64,000 nucleotides of DNA from Bagarius yarrelli (Eukaryota > Chordata > Actinopteri > Siluriformes > Sisoridae), in NCBI GenBank assembly GCA_005784505.1, contig VCAZ01000124.1:1264532-1328531 (forward strand), given 5' to 3'. Below the pieces are notes generated by a model. That model did no database searches, had not been told where the DNA came from, and saw nothing but the letters and a program-made list of their open reading frames with translations. Positions 13,095 through 23,466 of the stretch are shown one piece after another. How positions within the stretch are numbered: position 1 is the first letter of the stretch; the number at the start of each line of letters is the position of its first letter. Made by a program: the position numbers and the translations under genes.

Positions 13095-13574
13095 GTAAGT
13101 TTCTGTCTGTCTCTCTCGGACTGTCTGTCTCCGTCTATCAAACACCGTCATTCTGTCTCTCTCTCACGCGCGCGCGCACACACGCATACACACACACACA
13201 GGTGCAAGACAAAAACACAGCTAAACTGAAGAAAAGATGAATCATGATCTGTGATGAAGTGCACTACACAGGAAATGAAATAACAGCTCAATGTACCCTT
13301 TTAAGTGCACTACAGTAACGTTAACACAATGCCATCTCTATCAGTCACTAATCCTGTGGCTTTCAGCGCTATGTTCATTTATTCATTTATTGGTCTGCAC
13401 CCTATTTAGTGCACTTGATGACTGTGAGGGAGTCGGTCTGGGGCAGAGCTGTTCTCACTGTAGAGAAAGGTTTCTGCTCCATGATCATCTTACAGCGGCA
13501 CACAGGAGAGAACTCGAAGACATCTAAAACTATCTAGTGCACTAAATAGTTTAGTATTAAGTGCTTTATAGCGG
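13095..13574. other. Start of ncald 5' intron with repeat-derived TAGTGCACTA motifs
   Basis: After the donor there are TC-rich and CA-rich microsatellites (to about 13,200). Then comes about 370 bp in which AGTGCACT-type motifs recur (about 13,258, 13,301, 13,409 and 13,536). The last is part of an imperfect inverted pair, CTAGTGCACTAAATAG. This suggests a worn-down transposon end. The open frame at 13,291-13,527 shows no recognisable protein. Confidence 0.4.
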
Positions 13575-15522
13575 GTGTGAATAATACAGTGTGGAGTGGA
13601 CATAGTGTTGTGGACAGTGTGGTGTGGACATAGTGTTGTGGACAGTGTGGTGTGGTCATAGAGTTGTGGACAGTGTTTAATATACAGTGTTGAGTGGACA
13701 GTGTGGTGTGGACATAGTGTTGTGGACGGTGTGGAATATACAGTGTGGAGTGGACAGTGTGGTGTGGACATAGTGTTGTGGACAGTGTGGAATGTACAGT
13801 GTGGAATATACAGTGTGGAGTGGACAGTGTGGAATATGTTGTGGACAGTGGACAGTGGAATATACAGTGTGGAGTGGACAGTGTGGTGTGGACATAGTGT
13901 TGTGGACAGTGTGGAATATACAGTGTAGTGTGGACATAGTGTTGTGGACAGTGTGGAATATTCAGTGTAGAGTGGACAGTGTGGTGTGGACATAGTGTTG
14001 TGGACAGTGTGGAATATGCAGTGTGGTGTCGACTGTAGTGTGGAGTGGATGGCATAGAGTAGACGATATAAAGTGGACAGTGTGGACAGTATGATGTGGA
14101 CAGTGTGGTGTGGACAGTGTAGAGTGGACAGTGTGGAATAGACAGTCTAGAGTGAACAGTGTGGATAAAACAGTGTGGACTAGATAGTGTGGTGAGGAGT
14201 GTGGATTGGACAGTGTAAAGTAGACATTGCAGAGTGGACATTGTAAATTGGACAGTGTAGAATGTGGAGTGAACAGGGTGGTGTGGACAGTATAAAGTGG
14301 ACAGTGTGGTGTGAACAGTGTGGAGTGGACAGTGCGGTGTGAACAGTGTAGTGTGGACAGTGTGGAATAGACAGTGTGGTGTAGACAGTGTAGATTGGCC
14401 AGTGTGGAATGTGGAGTGAACAGGGTGGTGTGGACAGTAAGGAGTGGACTGTATGGAGTGGACAATGTGGAGTGGACAGTGTGGTGTAAACAGTGTGGAG
14501 TGGACAGTGTGGTGTGGACATAGTGTTGTGGACAGTGTGGAATATACAGTGTGGACAGTGTCGGTGTGGACATAGTGTTGTGGACAGTGTGGAATATACA
14601 GTGTAGAGTGGACAGTGTGGTGTGGACATAGTGTTGTGGACAGTTTGGAATATGCAGTGTGGTGTCGACTGTAGTGTGGAGTGGATGGAATAGACAGTGA
14701 CATAGACATAAAGTGGACAGTGTGGACAGTATGATGTGGACAGTGTGGTGTGGACAGTGTAGAGTGGACAGTGTTGTGTGGAATAGACAGTCTAGAGTGA
14801 ACAGTGTGGATGAAACAGTGTGGAATGGATAGTGTGGTGAGGAGTGTGGATTGGACAGTGTAAAGTAGACATTGTGGAGTGGACATTGTAAATTGGACAG
14901 TGTGGAATGTGCAGTGAACAGGGTGGACAGTGTGGAGTGGACTGCATAGAGTGGAAAATGTGGAGTGGACAGTATAAAGTGGACAGTGTGGTGTGAACAG
15001 TGTGGAGTGGACAGTGCGATGTGGACAGTGTAGTGTGGACAGTGTGGTGTAGATAGTGTAGATTGGACAGTGTGGAATGTGGAGTGAACAGGGTGGTGTG
15101 GACAGTGTGGAGTGGACAGTGTGGTGTAAACAGTGTGGAGTGGACAGTGTGGTGTGAGCAGTGTAGAGTGGACTGTGGATTGAACAGTGTGGATTAGACA
15201 GTGTGGTGTAGACAGTGTAGAGTGGACAGTGTAGTGTGGACAGTGTAGAGTGGACAGTGTAGTGTGGACAGTGTAGTGTGGACAGTGTAGTGTGGACAGT
15301 GTGGAGTGGACAGTGTGGTGTGGACAGTGTAGAGTGGACAGTGTAGTGTGGACAGTGTGGAGTGGACAGTGTGGTGTGGACAGTTTGGAGTGGACAGTGT
15401 GGTGTGGACAGTGTGGAGTGGCGGTGTACAGTAGACAGTGTAGTGTGGACAGTGTGGAGTGGACAGTGTGGTGTGGACAGTGTGGACAGTGTAGTGTGGA
15501 CAGTGTAGTGTGGACAGTGTGT
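13575..15522. repeat. Satellite C: GTGTGGAGTGGACA array with ~640-bp higher-order repeat
   Basis: The basic unit is 14 bp (CAGTGTGGAGTGGA and CAGTGTGGTGTGGA types alternate). A block from about 13,980 to 14,280 recurs at about 14,617-14,920 with the same order of rare variants (GTGTCGACTGTAG, ATAAAGTGGACAG, AGTCTAGAGTGAACAG), so a segment of about 640 bp was duplicated. A 664-codon - strand open frame spans the array. It is a 14-residue peptide repeat produced by a stop-free 42-nt period and is not a gene. Confidence 0.94.
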
Positions 15523-16270
15523 TTTCATTAGATATTCTTCATTTGTAACTCCTCTTGTGATTCAATCGACTCATTAAGTCAGTCACAAACATTTGTTTAC
15601 TTACATTTGTAAATGAATCTTCAGGTGATTCACTTATGTGTTGCAGTTACATTTATAAGAAACGCCTCAGAAAACTTAGGTTCATTTGCTTAATGACTCC
15701 TAAAGTGAGTCATATTTGTGAGTCAACCTCCAAATGGTTTATCAACAATTTTAGCTACTTTTCCATACATTCATATGCGGATTATTTAATCCGTTTATAT
15801 TTGTAAATGACTCCCAAATTGATTCAGCTTTAATTTGAAACATCTTAAGTGAATCATTTACAGCAAACAAACAGTTCACTTATAATATGTCACTGACGCA
15901 TTTAGTGATTCACGTGGTATCTGTAAGCTTCACCTTGAATGTGATTCTTTGGCTGATTCAGTGACATCGATAAATGACTCCTTCTGTAATTTGCTGCCAT
16001 GTTAATGTCCCCCTCACCCTCAGTTGATTTACTTTTATTTTTAAGTAACTCCCTGAAGGAGTTAATGTCCCCTCAGTTGATTTTTATTTGTTAGAAGAGT
16101 CACATTTGTTAGCGGTTGCTCAGGTGATTCAAATGATTCAGTTTCTTTGATAAATGACTCCTCGGTTTTATTTCCATTTGTAAGTGACTCATCAAGTTAT
16201 TCAAATGATTCACTTAGCTGTGTAAATGACTCCAGTGGTTCACTTAAATTACTGAACGCCCCCTGGTGTG
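15523..16270. repeat. Degraded GATTCA / AATGACTCC interspersed tandem repeat
   Basis: Variants of 'ttgtaaatgactcct..aggtgattcactta' recur every 30-60 bp (for example near 15,611, 15,691, 15,806, 15,966, 16,150 and 16,224), but each copy is diverged. The same motif family fills 17,625-18,500. I read this as an old, decayed minisatellite, with no coding content. Confidence 0.6.
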
Positions 16271-16462
16271 TTTTGTTTTATTTTTTCGGATAAATTCTCC
16301 CGTGAAACGTTTTGTGCGATACACTCGAGTGTTTAGTGTTTATTTTCTTTACAATCGGTTCCGCTGTATTTCACTGTAACGAATCATCACTCATCATCGC
16401 TACGGCTCAAATTACAGGAAGTCTTCCAGCCCCATTCATCAGGGCACAACCAGAGGGTTTAA

Positions 16463-17021
16463 TATTACACACACACACACACACACACATACACACATAC
16501 ACACATACACACACACTGTGCCATTAAAAGGTGAAAAAAGAGAGCAATTGTGGGAAGAGAGAAAGACAGAGAAAGAGAGACACAGACAGAAAGGGAGAGA
16601 GAGAGACAGACAGATGGAAAGAGATAGAGAAAGACAGAGATAGACAGAGAGACGGGGAAAGAAAGAGAGAAAAAGACAGACAGAGAGAGACAGACAGACG
16701 AAAAGAGAAGGAAAGAGAAAAAGACAGAGAGAGAGACAGACAGACGAAAAGAGAAGGAAAGAGAAAAAGACAGAGAGAGAGAGACAGACAGAGACGAAAA
16801 GAGAGAGAGAAAGACAGAGATAGACAGAGAGACGGAGAAAGAAAGAGAGAAAAAGACAGACAGAGAGAGACAGACAGACGAAAAGAGAAGGAAAGAGAAA
16901 AAGACAGAGAGAGACAGACAGACGAAAAGAGAGAGAGAAAGATAGACAGAAAGAAAGAGAAAAAGACAGAGAGAGAGAGACAGACAGATGAAAAGAGAAA
17001 GACAGAGAAAGAAAGAGAAAA

Positions 17022-17053
<32 letters not shown>

Positions 17054-17057
17054 TTGA
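16463..17057. repeat. (CA)n followed by long polypurine GAGACAGA tract
   Basis: A CA tract (about 16,467-16,516) is followed by about 530 bp of almost pure purine on the + strand. Units of GAGAAAGACAGA/GACAGACAGACG are repeated in blocks of about 55-60 bp. Both strands are open over about 190 codons and encode Arg/Lys/Glu-rich or Leu/Ser/Phe-rich repeats. These are artefacts. Confidence 0.9.
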
Positions 17058-17067
17058 GCACTGCAGA

Positions 17068-17225
17068 AGTGGTGGCTCAGTGGTAAAGGTGTTGGACTGC
17101 TGATTAAAAGGTCATGGGTTCAAGCACCACCAAACTGCCACTGCTGGGCCCCTGAGCAAGGCTCTTAACCCTCAACTGCTCAGTTGGATAAATGTGAGTT
17201 ACTCTGGATAAGACCATCTGCCACA
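17068..17225 (+). mobile_element. tRNA-derived SINE
   Basis: The copy begins with an A-box-like GTGGCTCAGTGGTAAAGGTG and a B-box-like GGTCATGGGTTCAAGC 30-40 bp later. This is the internal RNA polymerase III promoter layout of a tRNA-headed SINE. A body with CTGAGCAAGGCTCTTAACCC and a tail near GGATAAGACCATCTGCCA follow, both typical of fish SINEs. It lies directly against the purine tract, which may have grown from it or served as its target. Confidence 0.8.
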
Positions 17226-17357
17226 AAACAACAGGCACACACACGTAACACACACACACACACACACTTACTGAAACTACACTACACTGGGATGTTATTC
17301 ATATTGTGATACATTTTTAGTGTTACTGTAGTGTTTATGTCTCTCTCTCTCTCTCCC

Positions 17358-17388
<31 letters not shown>

Positions 17389-17624
17389 GTGTAGCATCAG
17401 GGTCACAGCGTCTGTGTGCCTAGGTGGTGTTGTGCCTTTGAGATTTCGGAGTTCAGAAGCTCGCGCTGTAAATCGCTGCGTCTGATTGGTTGTCTGTGTA
17501 AAAATAGAGGAAAAATAATCTTTTATTTTTGTCCTGGAAGGAAATTTAATTCAGGGCAGTGTGGACAGTTAGGACGTGTTCATAAACAGCTGTATGAGTC
17601 ACTTCAGTGTTTAACACTCACCGG
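17226..17624. other. CA/TC microsatellites and short unique sequence
   Basis: CA tracts (about 17,250-17,270 and 17,359-17,385) and a TC tract (17,340-17,357) are followed by about 230 bp of unique sequence. I recognise no exon. The open frame at 17,416-17,628 has no features of a known protein. Confidence 0.5.
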
Positions 17625-18520
17625 TTAATGAATCATATTTGTAAGTCCATTAACATACATTTCAAGCAGCTTGTACTTTAGTAAGCAAATTCCCAAATGA
17701 TTCACTTATGTTTGTAAATGACTCCTCGAGTAAGACAGTTCTAGTGTCAGTGTCTCTTCCAGTAATTCACTGATATTTGTAAGCCAGAATCAAAAATAAA
17801 TGACTTGTTACGTCTCCTCGGCTGATTCAATTACATTTGTAAGTGACGCCTTCACATTTGTAAACCTTTTGATTTCATTTACACAAATGATAAATGATTC
17901 GCTTATGTTTGACCTTCCCATTGGCGATTCCCATTGTGTAAGTGTAAAAGTGGAAGCGGCTTCCTGCGTAATTTGACTCCCATAATGGTCAGAGACCCTG
18001 TAAGCCCTGATTTAAGCGTTTTACACTTTATACCTATTAAGCGATTCCTTATATTTAAATTTTAATATCAATGTCAATGATATAATAAATAAATGACTCC
18101 TCTGATGATTTGCTTTTATTTGTTGACGTCTCCTCAGCTGATTTACTTCCATTTTTAAGTTTTACGTGTACACAATTTATCTCCCCATGAGTGATTTTCG
18201 TCTTGGGTGATTTAAGTGTACAAATCTCCCCATGAGTGATTTTCTTTATTTAAACGTTTATTTCTAGGCAAATTAGTAAGTGATTCCCTTATGTTTCAAA
18301 TGACTCACAAAATGATTCACCTGGGTTTGACTCCTCTAGTAATACGCTTATGATGTGAGGGACTCTTCCACTGATTCACATGATGTCTCTATAAACCTCG
18401 ATTCGAGTGATTCCCATTTGTATGCAATTCTTTTGGGGTTATTTAAACGAATCAAAATTGGTGATTCAAATGAATCAAAATAACTTCTTTGGTGATTTGC
18501 TTACATTTGGCATTTATGTC
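17625..18520. repeat. Second block of degraded GATTCA / AATGACTCC repeats
   Basis: Diverged copies of the unit seen at 15.5-16.3 kb recur here (near 17,700, 17,820, 17,890, 18,095, 18,300 and 18,460). Divergence between copies is high and spacing irregular, which points to an old array now broken by the insertion of the CA/purine/SINE block between the two parts. Confidence 0.55.
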
Positions 18521-20574
18521 ACATGGTAATAATAAACTGTACTGTTATTTTACTGAAATGATTTCAATCAGACAGTGTGAAAAGTGTGTGTGTCTGTGTG
18601 TATGTGTGAAGGTCAAAAAGGGGAAAAACACTGCGGTGGCGTTAAAGCGATGTCATCTATAGAGACGTGAGTAATCCTGTAATCGTCGTCAGTACAGCCG
18701 GTGATAACAAAGGTGGAGCAGAGAGTCGGGGGTTAATCCGTCATTACAGCAAAGTCACAGGCTGAAACACGAGACTTGACAACAGAGAAGAAGAAAAGCG
18801 TAGAACAGAACAGAAAGGGCATCTGAGATTAGATCTGAGGGAGTCATTACTGCGTCTGAAATCACATACTTCTTTACTCTATAGTGTGTGAGGTGAAGAG
18901 TATCTCCGAATCAGCGGATTTTAAAATACACAAACGATGACTGAGCCTAAAACAGCGTTAAAAACTTCAGGATAAAAACATTGTTCAACATCATCCAAGT
19001 TTGAACTTTAAACTCACGCTGCGGTGATGCCGTAGGTCACGTGACCATATCAACCCGGCGGATGGCGTATGAAACGAGTTTATTCCTACTCCCCGTAATT
19101 ACACTGTAAAGAGCAGACTTTATTAACAGTTGGGACTGTATGAGATTTCAGACACAGCAGTGATTTGGGAAGAGCGATAGGAACAGGAAGCTATGACCAA
19201 ATATGGAAAACGTAAAAGGATTTAGCAAAAAACAGCAGAAATGTCACTTTCTCTCTCTCTCTCTCATTTAATCTTTTCCCAGATTAGCATAAGGTTTACC
19301 TACAGGTTATAAGAAAGATCCCACGCGCCTTACGTAAAGAGTAAAGACGCAGGGATGAATCCTGGGACATGTCGACTGTGTGCCATGATTTAAGGTTCAG
19401 CAGGAAAACCCTTAAAGATCACACACACCGTCCTGTCGCTCCTCACTGTGAGTTACTGAGCTGAATTGGAAAGGATAAACAGTACCAGAGGGTCATGAGC
19501 TCGAATCCTGCTGGACTGTCAGAAAGCTGCCAACCTTTTAGAAGGAATGCAGGATCTGAGAGAAAACAACATGGAGTCTTTACCAAAAGATAAATACACA
19601 GGTTGCCGTGGCGTTAGATAACCACGACGTCATCAGGGAGCTAACGAAGGTTAAGAGCCTTAGAGTTTATTTGAGACATGACCTTTGACCTGTGGATCAG
19701 AACTTGGCTTTAAGGACGAGATCTTCTGTGGGGACAAGGCTGAACGAGGGATCAGTGATGATGTCACCAGTGTAGGAGAAGGGGTTAAAAGGCTAAAGAG
19801 AGAGAGAGAGAGAGCAGAGAAACCTCACCCATCTTCAGGCATGTGTGTATGTGTGTGTATGCATGTGTGTGTTTGATAGAAAAAAGAAATATGAGAAACA
19901 AAGAGGTGAAAGTGGAAAATGGCTTCCTGTATTCTCTTTAGTACACACACACACTGTTCAGACTAAGTGGAACAGGTTGCGGTGTGTGTAAAGTTAATTT
20001 GCATCAGGAAATGATGCTTCTGCAGATGCTTGTATATACACACATGCATGCTGTGTGTGTGAGAGAGCAGTGGAAAATTCGGTTGATGATAGTTGAGGGT
20101 GGAGCGGAGGAAGAGCGCACGAGACACAGCGTCGGATTATCAAATTTACACACCGCAGATGACATCCTGCACCACACACACACACACACACACACCCCTA
20201 CTGCTGATTCTGCCTACAGACCTCAATCATTTTCTTTTCTCACTGAACCAAAGAGGTGCTGTTTTTTTAACACTCTAAATCTGTAAATAAAATAAGTTAA
20301 GTTTTAATTTAATTAATTAAAAAGACTTTTCTTGGCTTGATTATTAATTTAATTAGTTTAATAATCTTTTTCTTTCTCATCTTCCTCATAATTTCTTATC
20401 CTGTCATTTTTTACCATATACAATACCTTGTGTATTAGCTGTGAATATGCTAATGAGGGGGTGTGTCTTATTTACACTGACAGTATCTGATACATCATTG
20501 GCTGATCTTTTAAAGGTGTAATGTTTGCTGTGTACTGAACAATGAGTGGTTTTAAGCAAAAACAATGTTTTGAT
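18521..20574. other. ncald: Mostly single-copy ncald 5' intron sequence, no exon recognised
   Basis: About 2 kb of non-tandem sequence. A possible SINE remnant with a B-box-like GGTCATGAGCTCGAATCCTG lies at about 19,488-19,507, a purine run at 19,798-19,816 and CA tracts near 19,943 and 20,174-20,196. No splice-flanked coding exon is visible. A further non-coding ncald exon could be hidden here and cannot be excluded. Confidence 0.5.
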
Positions 20575-22885
20575 GGTGTTTAATGGAGAATGTTGGTGTT
20601 TGATAGAGAATGTTGGTGTTTAATGGAGAATGTTGGTGTTTAATAGAGAATGTTGGTTTTTGAGATGTTGGTGTTTAATAGAGAATGTTGGTGTTTATTG
20701 GAGAATGTTGGTGTTTGATAGTGTTTAATGGAGAATGTTGGTGTTTAATAGAGAATGTTGGTGTTGAATGGAGAATGTTGGTGTTTAATGGAGAATGTTG
20801 GTGTTTGATGGTGTTTAATGGAGAATGTTGGTGTTTAATAGAGAATGTTGGTGTTTAATGGAGAATGTTGGTGTTTGATAGTGTTTAATGGAGAATGTTG
20901 GTGTTTTATAGTGTTTAATGGTGTTTAATGGAAAATGTTGGTGTTTAATGGAGAATGTTGGTGTTTGATAGAGAATGTTGGTGTTTTAAAATGTGTTTAA
21001 TGAGAATGTTTGGTGGTTTTAATAAAGAATGTTGATGTTTTATAGTGGTTTATGGAATGTTTGGTGTTTTAATAGGAGAATGTTGGTTGTTTGTAGGAAT
21101 GTTGGTGTTATAATGGAGAATGTTGGTGTTTGATATGTGTTTAATTAGAGTGTTTATGTGGAAAATGTTGTTGTTTGATAGTGTTTATTGGAAATGTTGG
21201 TGTTTAATAGAGTATGTTGGTGTTTGATAGTGTTTAATGGAGAATGTTGGTGTTTAATGGAGAATGTTGGTGTTTGATAGAGAATGTTGGTGTTTAATGA
21301 GAAATGTTGTGTTTGTGTTTGTTAATGGAGAATGTTGGTGTTTGATGGTGTTTAATAGAGTTTATTTGGAGAATGTGGTGTTTGATAGTGTTTAATGGAG
21401 AATGTTGGTGTTTAATAAATGAATGTTGATGTTTTATAGTGTTTAATAATGGAAAATGTTTGGTGTTTAATGGAGAATGTTGGTGTTTGATGAGAGAATG
21501 TTGGTGTTTAATGGAGAATGTTGTGTTTGATGGGTGTTGAATGGGATGTTGGTGTGTTGAATGGTGTTTTAGGAGTTTATTGGAGAATGTTGGTGTTTTA
21601 TAGTGTTTAAGGGAGAATGTTGGTGTTTAATAAAGAATGTGTTGATGTTTTATATGTTTAAATGGAAAATGTTGGGTGTTTAATGGAGAATGTTGGTGTT
21701 TGATATGGTTTAGAATGTTGGTGTTTAATAATAATGAGAATGTGGGTTGGATGTTTGATAGTGTTATTGGAGAAATGTTGGTGTTTGATAGTGTTTAATG
21801 GAGAATGTTGGTGTTTAATAGAGAATGTTGATGTTTTATAGTGTTTAATGGAAAATGTTGGTGTTTAATGGAGATGAATGTTGGTGTTGTTTTAATAGAG
21901 AATGTTGGTGTTTGATAGTGTTTATTGGAGAATGTTGGTGTTTGATGGTGTTTAATAGAGTTTAATGGAGAATGTTGGTGTTTAATAAAGAATGTTGATG
22001 TTTTATAGTGTTTAAATGGAAAATGTGGTGGTTTAATGGAGAATGTTGGTGTTTGAATAGAGAATGGTGTTTGTGTTTTAATGGAGAATGTTGGTGTTTG
22101 ATAGGTTTATTGAGAATGTTGTTTAATGGAGAATGTTGGTGTTTAATAGAGAATGTTGATGTTTGATAGTGTTTAATGGGGAATGTTGGTGTTTAATGGA
22201 GAATGTTGGTGTTTGATAGAGAAGTTGGTGGGATGGGTGTTTGATAGTGTTTATGGAAATGGGGGTGTTTTAAAGTGGAGAATGTGGTGATGTTTTATGT
22301 TTAATGGAAAATGTTGTGTTTAATGGAGAAAGTTGGTGTTGGAATGTTGGGGTTGTAATGGAGGGTGTCTAATTGTAATAGAGAATGTTGGTGTTTGATA
22401 GTGTTTAATTGGAGAATGTTGATGTTTTATAGTGTTTAATGGTGTTTAATGGAGAATGTTGGTGTTTAATGGAGAATGTTGGTGTTTAATAGAGAATGTT
22501 GGTGTTTGATAGTGTTTAATGGGGAATGTTGGTGTTTAATGGAGAATGTTGGTGTTTAATAGAGAATGTTGGTGTTTGATAGTGTTTAATGGGGAATGTT
22601 GGTGTTTAATGGAGAATGTTGGTTTTAGGTGTTTTAAGGAGAATGTTGGGTGTTTGTGGAGTGTTAATAGATTTAATAGAGAATGTTGGTGTTTGATAGG
22701 TTTATATTGGAGATGTTGGTGTTTTTATAGTCTTTAATGGTGTTAATGGAAAATTGTTGGTGTTTAATGGAGAATGTTGGTGTTTAATAGAGAATGTTGG
22801 TGTTTGATAGTGTTTAATGGGGAATGTTGGTGTTTAATGGAGAATGTGGGTTTAATAGAGAATGTTGGTGTTTAAAGGAGAATGA
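20575..22885. repeat. Satellite D: TTTAATGGAGAATGTTGGTG array (20-bp unit)
   Basis: The array is made of 20-bp units TTTAATGGAGAATGTTGGTG, with variants TTTAATAGAG and TTTGATAGTG at the start, in the ncald 5' intron just before its first coding exon. The right part is more scrambled than the left, and a few loose units continue to about 22,980. The reverse complement of the unit differs at one of 20 positions from the main unit of satellite E downstream of the exon, so D and E are related arrays in opposite orientation. Confidence 0.94.
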
Positions 22886-23088
22886 TGTTTTAATGTTGTT
22901 TTTGTGTGTTGATTTATATTAAAGACAAGTGATGTGTGGTGGTGTTTACTGATAAATGTTGGTGTTTACAGAACATTTTTTACCAATAGCGTTAATGAAA
23001 GTGACTTCCTCAACACGTTTTTGCTTAATATTGATTTTTCCTTCATTCTGTCTTTCTGTCTCTGTCTTCTAGTTGTATTCTGGTCGTT

Positions 23089-23466
23089 ATGGGAAAGCAG
23101 AACAGCAAGCTTCGTCCCGAGGTGATCGAGGACCTGATGGAGTGCACCGACTTCACTGAGGAGGAGATTCAGGAGTGGTATAAAGGCTTCCTCCGGGACT
23201 GTCCTAGCGGCGCTCTTACCATGGAAGAGTTCAAAAAGATTTATGGCAACTTCTTCCCGTACGGAGATGCTTCCAACTTTGCCGAGCATGTCTTCCGAAC
23301 CTTTGACGCCAACGGAGACGAAACGATAGACTTCAGAGAGTTCATCATTGCCCTTAGCATCACCTCGCGTGGCCAGCTGGACCAGAAGCTAAGGTGGGCC
23401 TTCAGCATGTACGATCTGGACGGCAACGGCTACATCAGCAAGGACGAGATGCTGGAGATCGTACAG
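23089..23466 (+). CDS. ncald: ncald coding exon 1 (residues 1-126)
   Basis: The exon starts at 23,073 after a strong pyrimidine-rich acceptor ending TCTTCTAG; the ATG at 23,089 opens the Met-Gly-Lys-Gln myristoylation signal. It ends after Glu-Ile-Val-Gln, the conserved exon boundary of this family, at donor GTCGGC, which fits the consensus poorly. The frame stays open into the intron to 23,643. The exon holds EF1 to EF3. The EF2 loop has GAA (Glu) where the family has Gly, one transition away from GGA. Confidence 0.95.

Noticed and set aside
12759..13229. 156-codon open frame across the ncald promoter
   Set aside because: It crosses the strong splice donor at 13,094 and ends in microsatellite translation. 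The CpG-rich composition explains the open frame, and no domain is seen.
13534..15528. A 664-codon open frame on the - strand
   Set aside because: It is a 14-residue repeat encoded by a stop-free 42-nt period of satellite C. Both strands are open over parts of it, and there is no domain, start context or splice structure.
17068..17225. A functional tRNA gene
   Set aside because: The A and B boxes are present, but the sequence does not fold as a cloverleaf with paired acceptor ends and continues into a SINE body.
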